Origin: Ochrobactrum sp. Marseille-Q0166
GTDB lineage: Bacteria > Pseudomonadota > Alphaproteobacteria > Rhizobiales > Rhizobiaceae
Length of the DNA: 64,000 nucleotides
Assembly: GCF_014397025.1 (NCBI RefSeq)
Contig: NZ_JACJUO010000002.1
Coordinates: forward strand, 788,501 to 852,500
Reading direction: 5' to 3'
In this document: positions 54,757 through 62,105 of the stretch, piece by piece
Layout of the letters: the number at the start of each line of letters is the position of its first letter
How positions within the stretch are numbered: position 1 is the stretch's first letter
Position numbers and translations under genes: made by a program
The notes under the pieces: model-generated
Databases searched by the model: none
Seen by the model: the letters and a program-made list of their open reading frames with translations, nothing else
Told to the model about the DNA's origin: nothing

Positions 54757-55533
54757 GTGAACCCGTTGCCCATCACGCAACTGCCGATCAATGAACTTGT
54801 GTTTGCGGCCATGCTTGCATTCTGCCGTGTTGGCGCATGTCTGATGCTGATGCCCGGCATTTCAAGCGGACGCATTCCCTTGCAGGTACGATTGTTTATC
54901 GCGCTGGCCTGTTCTTTTGCGGTCTTGCCTTTGGTGATCCAGAATATTGCTCCGAGCTTAGATGGCAGCCATCCGTTGGCGATGTTCCGGCTGATGCTCA
55001 GCGAAATGTTCATCGGAGGGGTGATCGGAATTTTGGCGCATATCTATTTCTGGGCATTGCAGTTCATGGCCAACATGATGGCAATGGCTGTTGGCTATTC
55101 GGGTACTCCCGCAGATGCGATTACAGAAGCTGAACCACAGGCAACGCTTGCGACCATTGTTACTTTCAGCGCGCTATTCCTGTTTTTCGTCACGGATATG
55201 CATCTTGAAATTCTGCGAGCGCTGCTGAGCTCCTATACGGCTATCCCTGTTGAGGGGCATTTCAGGCCTGATGCTGCGATGATCGACATCAGCGATGCAC
55301 TTTCCGCAGCATTTCTGGCGACGTTACGGATCGCAGCACCCTTTATTGTGTTTGCGATTCTGGTCAATTTCGCCATCGGTCTTATCAATAAGCTGACGCC
55401 GACGATCCCGGTCTACTTTGTGTCGATGCCTTTCGTGCTGGGCGGCGGTCTTCTGGTTGTTTACTTCATCCTGCCCGAACTACTGCGTTTTTTCACCGGC
55501 GAAGCTGCGACGCAGTTGCGCGATTTGTTCTGA
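54757..55533 (+). CDS. fliR: Flagellar export gate protein FliR
   Basis: 258 residues with six membrane helices. The start LPINELVFAAMLAFCRVGACLMLMPGISSGRIPLQVRLFIALA and the segment FVIFAILVNFAIGLINKLTPTIPVYFVSMPF are typical of FliR. Begins with GTG after GGGGGAG. Completes the FliPQR-FlhAB export gate encoded in this window. Confidence 0.95.
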   Translation: MNPLPITQLPINELVFAAMLAFCRVGACLMLMPGISSGRIPLQVRLFIALACSFAVLPLVIQNIAPSLDGSHPLAMFRLMLSEMFIGGVIGILAHIYFWALQFMANMMAMAVGYSGTPADAITEAEPQATLATIVTFSALFLFFVTDMHLEILRALLSSYTAIPVEGHFRPDAAMIDISDALSAAFLATLRIAAPFIVFAILVNFAIGLINKLTPTIPVYFVSMPFVLGGGLLVVYFILPELLRFFTGEAATQLRDLF

Positions 55534-55540
55534 GGATTGC

Positions 55541-55933
55541 ATGGCTCAAACCAATGCCCGTAATCTGAAAAAGCTCATCACCTTGCAGAAGCTCGGCGCC
55601 GCACGGCTGGAAGCCTCGCTGGCTGTAACCAGTAACCGCAAGGCTGTTCTGGATGAAGAACGTGACGCGCTGATCGCCATGCAGGATCGCCGTTATGACG
55701 GCGATCCCTTTAGTGTCGATCCATCTCTGCTCATAAAACGGCTGGGGGCGAATGCGCTCGCAACTGAACAGATTGAGCAGCAGCTCGAATCAGAACGCAG
55801 AGGCCTTTTGAAAGAACAACGTCGGATAGAACTTCTGGAAGATCGGCTCGAAGCTGTCCGCAATGATGCCGAAAGACGAGAGCTTGCAAGCCTGATTGAA
55901 GAGTTTGTTAGCCGGAAAACCTCCGCGTCGTAG
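55541..55933 (+). CDS. Coiled-coil flagellar protein, FliJ-like candidate
   Basis: 130 residues, almost entirely charged helix (LEASLAVTSNRKAVLDEERDALIAMQDRR; IEQQLESERRGLLKEQRRIELLEDRLEAVRNDAERRELASLIEEFV). No membrane or signal segment. Size, composition and position right after fliR fit the two-helix FliJ that activates FliI and docks on FlhA, but there is no sequence motif to prove it. GAGG is ahead of the ATG. Confidence 0.7.
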   Translation: MAQTNARNLKKLITLQKLGAARLEASLAVTSNRKAVLDEERDALIAMQDRRYDGDPFSVDPSLLIKRLGANALATEQIEQQLESERRGLLKEQRRIELLEDRLEAVRNDAERRELASLIEEFVSRKTSAS

Positions 55934-56058
55934 GACTGTAAGTCGCGACCAAAGTAGAAAAATAGTTAATAAAATCAGTTAATTGTAATAAATCTGGTGA
56001 GTTTGGACCGGCCGCGTTGACCAAGGCTTGGTCATAAAATTGAAACTGATTCGTACCG

Positions 56059-56089
56059 CAAGCTTCAGTCAAGTTTGACAGATTAATGT
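56059..56089 (+). promoter_or_regulatory. FtcR-like promoter of the flgJ operon
   Basis: Half-site CAAGCTT, 4 bp, half-site CAAGTTT, 7 bp, then TAATGT, 31 bp before the flgJ ATG. Both half-sites are strong. Confidence 0.65.
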
Positions 56090-56119
56090 GCAATCAAGAG
56101 ATGAAGAAGGACAAGTTGT

Positions 56120-56566
56120 ATGGCGATTAATCCGCCGTCAGATCTGGTTATGGACGTGGCGCGTGCGGCTGATCCGCAGGCGTATCGCCTTGCGGCAGAG
56201 CGTCTGAAATCCATATCGGCAAGCACTGCTCCGGTGGGCGCTGATACGGATACGGGGTCAAACTTCGTCAGCTTTTCTGAAAGCCTGGCTTCAGGTGTCC
56301 AGTTCAATCCGCAAGGGGCGAACACAGTCAATCCGGCTTATCGGAAGTTTGAAGCTTTCATGCTGCAATCTTTCGTTCAGTCGATGTTTACCAGCGATAC
56401 GACAGCTACTTTCGGCAAGGGCATCGCAGGCGAATATTGGAAATCAATCATGGCCGAAGCGATGGCGAACAAGATGGCTGATACCGGCGGCGTTGGTATC
56501 GCAAAAATGCTTGAAGCGCAAAAGGTGCGCGCGGAAACTCGTCAACCTTGGCCTTGGGAGGCGTGA
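56120..56566 (+). CDS. flgJ: Flagellar rod-binding protein FlgJ (short form, CheL-like)
   Basis: 148 residues. The rod-cap domain is visible as YRKFEAFMLQSFVQSMFTSDT, FGKGIAGEYWKSIMAEAMANKMADTGGVGIAKML. The muramidase half of enteric FlgJ is absent; that activity is supplied by the separate transglycosylase at 45025-45591. Same form as Caulobacter CheL. Confidence 0.9.
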   Translation: MAINPPSDLVMDVARAADPQAYRLAAERLKSISASTAPVGADTDTGSNFVSFSESLASGVQFNPQGANTVNPAYRKFEAFMLQSFVQSMFTSDTTATFGKGIAGEYWKSIMAEAMANKMADTGGVGIAKMLEAQKVRAETRQPWPWEA

Positions 56567-56903
56567 TCGACGATCTGGGACAGGAAATGAACACAGACGC
56601 AGTTTCAAAAGATATCGTTCACGGATTTGAACGGCAGCTCATTCAGAAACAACTGGGAAACAATGAAAGTGGAGATCGCGCTCGTAGCTGATGCTGAACA
56701 TCAAGCACAGAATCGGGCGGTCAGGACAGCAAACCCTTCCAGGGCCTGACTGGCGAATAAAACCGCGACCTGCTGATACCTACAGCGGCTCCAGTCAAGA
56801 ATGGTTCGTTGAAACCGCTGTAACTGTTTGTTTTTACGCATTATCCGACGCAAAGCCGCTTCGTACTTTTGCTGGAAATGCTATATAATTGAGGAACCCG
56901 AAA
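56567..56903 (+). other. Gap between flgJ and the FlgN-like gene
   Basis: 337 bp. A 34-codon frame (56587-56691) starts with ATG after ACAGGAA and ends in TGA that overlaps another ATG; it encodes a polar peptide (KDIVHGFERQLIQKQLG) and could be a real small protein or a relic. A perfect stem TACAGCGG/CCGCTGTA (56781-56822) follows. Nothing else is recognised. Confidence 0.35.
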
Positions 56904-57359
56904 ATGACTGACACAAGCTCCGAAATCAGCCTGCTGCCGCAAGTGGCGGAAGCAGCACTGGAGGCAGACCCGGTTCAGGAACTGGAACAGCAGCCTGTAC
57001 TATCGCCGGTCGTGCGTGCAATTCAGCGTCTTGAGGACGTCATTGATACTGAAACTCGTCTTCTGCTTGAAGGCGGTCATCCGGATCTTGCTGAGATTAA
57101 TTCACGCAAGAGCCGTGGCCTGTACGACTTCAACAAGGCAATCAAAAAGGCAGCAAGCCTTGCTGAACCAGCGACGATGAAGGGATTGCAGCCATTGCTC
57201 GATAGCCTCAAGCAGAAGCTTGAGAAGAATTGCGAAGCGCTGCAGTTGCATCTGCGCGCTGTTGGCGAGCTGGCCGATCTTATTCGTGGCGCACTTGAAA
57301 CGCAGGATGCCGACGGCACTTATAGCATGCAGAGCGCGAGGCTCGGTCACGCAAGATGA
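56904..57359 (+). CDS. FlgN-like flagellar chaperone (candidate)
   Basis: 151 residues, all helical, acidic, no signal peptide. AIQRLEDVIDTETRLLLEGGHPDLAEINSRKSRGLYDFNKAIK and the C-terminal KQKLEKNCEALQLHLRAVGELADLI fit the FlgN pattern (a helix with an Asn-Lys turn and a C-terminal amphipathic helix). FlgN proteins carry FlgK and FlgL to the export gate. The position after flgJ matches other alphaproteobacteria. ATG 56904 is chosen over 56889. Confidence 0.65.
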   Translation: MTDTSSEISLLPQVAEAALEADPVQELEQQPVLSPVVRAIQRLEDVIDTETRLLLEGGHPDLAEINSRKSRGLYDFNKAIKKAASLAEPATMKGLQPLLDSLKQKLEKNCEALQLHLRAVGELADLIRGALETQDADGTYSMQSARLGHAR

Positions 57360-57871
57360 TCCGCACAATCGTAATCGGTCTCTGGATCTGCGCAGTCGCT
57401 TTGGGCTCGCTGTTTTTCGCCGTTCGCCAGAATGATGGATCATCTGGTGAGGTGAAAGCGGAGGCCGGAGGATTCGGTGGACTCGATTACGTCAAAACGG
57501 ATGTGATGAGCGTTCCCATCATCTCCAATGGCAGCGTTGCCGGCTATGTCGTGACGCAGCTGGTTTATACGATCGATTCCAATATCCGGAAAAAGATCAC
57601 GGTTCCGCTCGAATATTTCATCAGTGACGAGATTTTCCGTAAGTTCTACGGCAGCTATTCGGATACGAAAGAAGTCGAGAAAGTGAAGTTCGAGGATGTT
57701 CGCGCATCTGTAATCACCGATTTGAATGCACGTTTTCCAGAGCCGGTCATCAAGGACCTGCTTGTCGAGCAGTTCAATTATATTTCCGCTGAAGAAATCC
57801 GCGCCATGAATATGCGTGGCGGTGCTGTATCACCGGATACAGCGGGCAAGCAGGCGTCGGCCGAACACTAA
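57356..57871 (+). CDS. Membrane-anchored protein of the flgJ operon, unknown function
   Basis: 171 residues: an N-terminal membrane helix (IVIGLWICAVALGSLFFAV) and a periplasmic domain with YVKTDVMSVPIISNGSVAGYVVTQLVYTIDS, which slightly resembles the FliL periplasmic fold. The C-terminus is polar. Coupled to the FlgN-like gene by a 4-bp overlap. A flagellar function is inferred from position only. Confidence 0.7.
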   Translation: MIRTIVIGLWICAVALGSLFFAVRQNDGSSGEVKAEAGGFGGLDYVKTDVMSVPIISNGSVAGYVVTQLVYTIDSNIRKKITVPLEYFISDEIFRKFYGSYSDTKEVEKVKFEDVRASVITDLNARFPEPVIKDLLVEQFNYISAEEIRAMNMRGGAVSPDTAGKQASAEH

Positions 57872-57877
57872 TTCACA

Positions 57878-57935
57878 GTATTTCCTGCAAAAATGCGGAG
57901 CGGTTTCTCGTTGGATAATGCAATAAAAATAAGTA
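57878..57935. repeat. Second family of intergenic mosaic repeat, copy 2
   Basis: AGTATTTCCTGCAAAAATGCGG..GCGGTTTCTCGTTGGATAATGC, then a TTAGAG unit. It matches the element at 37604-37720 and lies between convergent genes at the end of the flagellar cluster. Confidence 0.6.
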
Positions 57936-57936
57936 G

Positions 57937-58272
57937 TTAGAGAGAATAATATTTTCCTGCCAGCTGGCTCAGACGTTCGTCATCCAACGGGGGCAGGGAA
58001 GGGTCTACAGTAAACTGAACGCCGACTTCACGTTTTTCACGCCAGACAATCTGCGCCAGAAGTGCGCGCGCATAATGATCGTCAAACAGCCAGAAGCGCT
58101 CTGGAAGACTCGGAAATTCGGTGATTCTCAACCGTGCGCCGTGTGGCGCTATATCGCTGAACTGGCATTCGATAATGAACCGACCATCAAGATCGATAAC
58201 CTTGCCTGATCGCAGCCGCGTACGCTGTCGCTCTTCCTTACGTCGCTCCTGAGACGGCTTGTTGCGTACCAT
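57937..58272 (-). CDS. PilZ domain protein
   Basis: 111 residues. The N-terminal arginine-rich ERRKEERQRTRLRSGKV resembles the RxxxR c-di-GMP motif, and FSDIAPHGARLRI stands for the (D/N)xSxxG loop. The last Gly is followed by Ala, and the Ser is shifted (SDIAPHG), so binding may be weak. It may link c-di-GMP to motility or surface polysaccharide, both encoded here. Confidence 0.75.
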   Translation of the reverse strand: MVRNKPSQERRKEERQRTRLRSGKVIDLDGRFIIECQFSDIAPHGARLRITEFPSLPERFWLFDDHYARALLAQIVWREKREVGVQFTVDPSLPPLDDERLSQLAGKYYSL

Positions 58273-58342
58273 AAATTTCTGCCTGCTGTTCCCCTTGAAG
58301 GGAAAATATAGCAGGCATCGCTTTAGTAAGCGTTACCTAAGT

Positions 58343-58765
58343 TCAATGCTCACCGCATTTTTCACAGCGACCACGCAGTTCCAGCGTGGTTTTGCGTGAC
58401 TTGAACCCGCTTTGGAGGCTCCAGGCGCTAACGAGATTTTCGATGGCCGGATCGGAAAACTCTGTCACCTGACCGCATTGCTCGCAAATCGCAAAAGCAA
58501 TCAATCCGTGCTGGTGGCATTGCGGATGAGCACAGGCAACAAAAGCGTTGAGGCTTTCAAGGCGATGCACCATGCCAAATTCGAGCAGCTTTTCGAGCGC
58601 CCGATAGACCTGCAGCGGCGCACGGAAACCGTCGTCACGGAGCTGGTCGAGGATTGTATAGGCGCTGAGAGGACCATCCGCCTTGGACAACACGTTGAAA
58701 ACGAGCGTCTGATTGCGGGTCAGATCATGCGATGCATGGTTATGATGGTGGTGATGATTGCTCAT
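58343..58765 (-). CDS. zur: Zinc uptake regulator Zur (Fur family)
   Basis: 140 residues. A His-rich N-terminus (SNHHHHHNHASH) precedes the Fur winged helix (about 12-85, LSAYTILDQLRDDGFRAPLQVYRALEKLLEFGMVHRLESLNAFVAC). The structural zinc Cys pairs are CAHPQC / CEQC and C-terminal CEKC. It represses zinc uptake genes when zinc is plentiful. Overlaps znuB by 4 bp and so is in the znuC-znuB-zur operon, autoregulated through the znu promoter. Confidence 0.94.
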   Translation of the reverse strand: MSNHHHHHNHASHDLTRNQTLVFNVLSKADGPLSAYTILDQLRDDGFRAPLQVYRALEKLLEFGMVHRLESLNAFVACAHPQCHQHGLIAFAICEQCGQVTEFSDPAIENLVSAWSLQSGFKSRKTTLELRGRCEKCGEH

Positions 58766-59580
58766 TGGCCAGCGGTCCGTTTCAGTGATGCCTCCCCTTT
58801 ATGTAGGGGCAAGAGGCTGAAAATGAAAATAGCGAGTGCGGCAACCACGATTGATGGGCCGGATGGCGTGTCGAACTGGACAGAGCCATACAGCCCGCCA
58901 ATGACGCCGAGCGCACCAATCACAGATGCGAGAATGGCCATTCTCTCCGGTGTGGATGAAAAGCGCCGGGCGGTCGCTGCGGGAATGATCAGAAGCGATG
59001 TAATCAGCAGAATGCCGACAATCTTCATCGCAATGGCAATCACAATCGCCAGAAGCAGCATGAAGACAATCCGCGAGACGGCAGGGTTCATTCCTTCTGC
59101 ACGCGCAATGTCCTCGCTGACGGTTGCGGCCAGCAAAGGGCGCCAGAGCCAGGCAATGACACCCAAAACGAGAATGCCGCCGCCATAGATGAAGGCAATG
59201 TCGATCCGCGAAACTGCAAGCAAATCGCCGAATAGGAACGAGAGGAGATCGATACGCACCCAGGTCATGAAGGCCACGATCACCAGACCGAGCGACAAGG
59301 TCGCATGGGAAAGAATGCCGAGCAGGGAATCTGCCGAGAACGTATGGCGTCGCTGCAAAAGCAGAAGAATTGCCGAAATCATGACTGAAACGGCAAAGAC
59401 TCCGATCATCAAATTGATGTCGAAGATAAGAGCAAGTGCTACACCCAGAAGCGCTGAGTGGGCCATCGTGTCGCCAAAATAGGCCATGCGGCGCCACACA
59501 ATGAAACAGCCAAGCGGACCCGTGGTCAGCGCCAGACCGACACCGGCAATAAGGGCGCGGGTGAAAAAGTCATCAAGCAT
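58762..59580 (-). CDS. znuB: Zinc ABC transporter permease
   Basis: 272 residues with about eight membrane helices. LTTGPLGCFIVWRRMAYFGDTMAHSALLGVAL and MKIVGILLITSLLIIPAATAR are the family core. The ATG at 59580 is used; the longer frame to 59679 runs through the His codons of znuC. Overlaps znuC by 8 bp. Confidence 0.95.
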   Translation of the reverse strand: MLDDFFTRALIAGVGLALTTGPLGCFIVWRRMAYFGDTMAHSALLGVALALIFDINLMIGVFAVSVMISAILLLLQRRHTFSADSLLGILSHATLSLGLVIVAFMTWVRIDLLSFLFGDLLAVSRIDIAFIYGGGILVLGVIAWLWRPLLAATVSEDIARAEGMNPAVSRIVFMLLLAIVIAIAMKIVGILLITSLLIIPAATARRFSSTPERMAILASVIGALGVIGGLYGSVQFDTPSGPSIVVAALAIFIFSLLPLHKGEASLKRTAGQ

Positions 59581-60475
59581 TTGGCTTCTCCCCGTGATGC
59601 CCGTGATTGTTGTGGCCTTCTTGCCCGTTCCCACCGTGATCATGTTCATGATGATCGTGATGATGACCGTCATCGGCATGACAATGATCGGTTACAGAAC
59701 CATCGGCATGGAGTACGCGGCCGTCGGGCAGGTGGGTATGATCGTGGTGATGTTCATAGACAGCAAGCGGAGCGACCGCGCGGCTGCCAAATAGTCGTGC
59801 ATATTCTGGGCTTGAGGTGACATCGCGCGGTGTTCCACTGCAGCAGACATGGCCGTTCAGGCAGATAACGCGATCTGTGGCTGCCATCACCAGATGCAGA
59901 TCGTGTGAAATCAGCAGGACACCGCAACCGGTATCATCGCGCAGTTTTGCAATCAGCTCGTAAAGTGCGGCTTCACCGGAAAAATCGACGCCCTGAACCG
60001 GCTCATCTAATACCATGATGTCGGGTTTGCGTGCCAAAGCGCGCGCCATGAGAGCGCGCTGAAACTCGCCACCGGAAAGATTAGCAATCTCGGCTTTCAG
60101 GAGATGCGAAATGCCAACGGACTGAAGGGCATCCGCAATTTCATTCTTGTCGAGAGGGCCAGTCAGTGTCATTAAACGCTCGACCGAAAGCGGCATGGTA
60201 CGATCAATATTGATCTTCTGCGGCACATAGCCGATGCGAAGACCGCTTTTATGGGCGATCGCGCCCTCATCGGGCTTCAAAACGCGCAGAGCCATTTTGG
60301 CAGTGGTGCTTTTTCCCGCGCCATTCGGTCCAATCAGCGTAACGATCTCGCCGCGATGGACGGCAAGATCAACATTGCGCACAAGCCATCGCCCGTCGCG
60401 ATAAACGCCGGCGCCTTTCAGTTCTATCAATGGTTCCCGCTCTGAATGCGCGGGGAGGGCGGTCTTATGGGCCAT
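59573..60475 (-). CDS. znuC: Zinc ABC transporter ATP-binding protein
   Basis: 300 residues. Walker A GPNGAGKST (about 51-59), signature LSGGEFQRALMARAL, Walker B IMVLDEPVQGVD. Beyond the ATPase core, the last 55 residues or so are extremely His/Asp-rich (HHHDHTHLPDG, GHHHDHHEHDHGG), a likely zinc-binding tail that may sense cytoplasmic zinc. First gene of the minus-strand operon. Confidence 0.95.
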   Translation of the reverse strand: MAHKTALPAHSEREPLIELKGAGVYRDGRWLVRNVDLAVHRGEIVTLIGPNGAGKSTTAKMALRVLKPDEGAIAHKSGLRIGYVPQKINIDRTMPLSVERLMTLTGPLDKNEIADALQSVGISHLLKAEIANLSGGEFQRALMARALARKPDIMVLDEPVQGVDFSGEAALYELIAKLRDDTGCGVLLISHDLHLVMAATDRVICLNGHVCCSGTPRDVTSSPEYARLFGSRAVAPLAVYEHHHDHTHLPDGRVLHADGSVTDHCHADDGHHHDHHEHDHGGNGQEGHNNHGHHGEKPNA

Positions 60476-60647
60476 TCTAATTTGAGCTTTCGCTGCCTTT
60501 AAGGATGCTTTTGGGAATGAGAATCGTGCGTTCTAAAATTCTTGTCTCAAGAATTAGGGAGAATATGTCGATTCGGGTCTGTTTGCGTTGGCTGTCTCTC
60601 GGCTGTGCACATTTCTCCAAAAAGAGGTTGTATCTCCTTATTGCAGA

Positions 60648-60684
60648 CGTTATAGCATAACGCAAATGATGTAATAAAATAACA
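60648..60684. promoter_or_regulatory. Two Zur-like sites in the znuC-znuA intergenic region
   Basis: Site 1 is a perfect palindrome, CGTTAT-AGC-ATAACG (60648-60662). Site 2 is TGTAAT-AAA-ATAACA (60670-60684). They lie 50-86 bp before the znuA ATG and about 173-209 bp before the znuC start. Site 2 differs from the site before the COG0523 GTPase only in the central bases. Confidence 0.7.
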
Positions 60685-60733
60685 TATCATTCATCTATGT
60701 TGTTCCCTTCGGCATAATCATCAAGAGAGACCC

Positions 60734-61780
60734 ATGAAACATCTTCACTCCCTTTTTATGGCATCTGCATTTATGGCGGTTTTCGGCACAGTCGCATCAG
60801 CCGCCGAGCGCGAAGGCGTCGTTGTTTCCATCAAGCCGCTGCATTCACTTGTTGCAGCAGTCATGCAGGGTGTGGGTGAGCCGAAGCTCATTGTTCAGGG
60901 CGCAGGCTCTGAGCATTCCTATAGTCTGAAGCCATCGGATGCCGAAGCCATTGAACATGCCAAGGTGATTTTCTGGGCCGGGCCTTCGATGGAAACTTTC
61001 CTCGACAAGCCGTTCGATACATTGGGCGAGGGCGCCAAGGTTGTTGCACTCGGTGAAGCCGAAGGGCTGACGAAGCTCAAATTCCGCGAAGGTGGCCCAT
61101 TTGAGGCGCACGATCATGGCGGCGAGGAAGGCGAGCACGCTCATAACCATGGGCATGAGGGCCACAAGCACGAAGCTCATGACCATGCGCATGAAAAGAA
61201 GCATGACGACCATAATCACGCCGATGAAGCATCAGAAAAAGCCGATGAGCACCACCATCATGGCGAGTTTGATCTTCACTTCTGGCTTGATCCACAGAAC
61301 GGCAAGGTTCTCGTCGGTGATATCGCCAAGGTTCTGAGCGAAAACGATCCTGAACATGCCGCGCAATATGAAAAGAATGCGGCCGACTATGCCGACAAGC
61401 TCGATGCGCTGACCAAAGATATCGACAGCGAACTTCAGCCTATAAAAGACAAGCCGTTCATCGTCTTCCATGACGCATATCAGTATTTCGAGAATCGCTT
61501 TGGCGTGAAAGCCGCAGGCTCGATCACCGTGAGCCCGGAAAAGGCGCCGGGCGCTGGACGCATCAAGGATATTCACGAAAAGATCAAATCACTGGGCGCT
61601 GTTTGCGTATTCTCCGAGCCGCAGTTTGAACCAAAGCTGGTCAATACGGTTATCGATGGAACGGATGCGAAAACCGGTACGCTCGATCCGCTTGGCGCGG
61701 AATTGAAGGATGGCCCGGATCTCTATCCGCAGCTCATTCGCAATCTGGCTGATTCCCTCAAGAATTGTTTGTCGAAGTAG
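60734..61780 (+). CDS. znuA: Zinc ABC transporter, periplasmic binding protein
   Basis: 348 residues with a signal peptide (LFMASAFMAVFGTVASA). Zinc ligands are at GSEHSYSLKPSDA (His about 58) and the His in FDLHFWLDP (about 183) and FHDAYQYF. Between them lies the His/Asp-rich loop (about 125-175) that lures zinc. The divergent znuCB-zur genes share its control region. Confidence 0.95.
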   Translation: MKHLHSLFMASAFMAVFGTVASAAEREGVVVSIKPLHSLVAAVMQGVGEPKLIVQGAGSEHSYSLKPSDAEAIEHAKVIFWAGPSMETFLDKPFDTLGEGAKVVALGEAEGLTKLKFREGGPFEAHDHGGEEGEHAHNHGHEGHKHEAHDHAHEKKHDDHNHADEASEKADEHHHHGEFDLHFWLDPQNGKVLVGDIAKVLSENDPEHAAQYEKNAADYADKLDALTKDIDSELQPIKDKPFIVFHDAYQYFENRFGVKAAGSITVSPEKAPGAGRIKDIHEKIKSLGAVCVFSEPQFEPKLVNTVIDGTDAKTGTLDPLGAELKDGPDLYPQLIRNLADSLKNCLSK

Positions 61781-62019
61781 CACTGGTCGCACCCTTATTC
61801 TGGGACCCCACCCAGAAGCGACCTGTTGTGTCGCCGGGCTGTCTGTATGGGCGGTCCGGCATCTTCGATACGCGATGAATGATTTGAAAATCCCTCTATT
61901 CAAGCGCAGGTCGGGATTTTGCAGTGGACCAATGTCAGACCAGCTCCTGCTTACGCCGGATCGTTTGAGGAGTATTTTTTAATCGGATCTCTCAAAAGGT
62001 GGCTTTGCCGCCTCTTTTT
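61781..62019 (+). terminator. znuA downstream region with terminator
   Basis: No gene is seen in the 325 bp between znuA and the GTPase. A hairpin TTCTGGG/CCCAGAA lies at 61798-61817. A standard terminator at 61993-62019 (AAAAGGTGGC, TTT, GCCGCCTCTTTTT) then isolates the GTPase promoter. The Zur-like site follows directly. Confidence 0.65.
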
Positions 62020-62028
62020 AGTCAAATG

Positions 62029-62047
62029 AATGTAATGATATAACATT
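62029..62047 (+). promoter_or_regulatory. Zur-like site of the COG0523 GTPase gene
   Basis: AATGTAATGATATAACATT, arms of 8 bp with one mismatch, 59 bp before the ATG. Its core TGTAAT-NNN-ATAACA equals that of the znuA site, so both genes are probably induced together under zinc limitation. Confidence 0.7.
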
Positions 62048-62105
62048 AATAGCCAGCAACGCTGCAACCGCAACGTATCTCACAACCGCCAGCAAAGGAG
62101 TTGCC

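Noticed and set aside
56691..56888. 65-codon frame before the FlgN-like gene
   Set aside because: It passes through a perfect inverted repeat and has no RBS or family similarity.
61710..61982. 90-codon frame after znuA
   Set aside because: It begins inside znuA and covers the hairpin; no RBS and no recognisable product.
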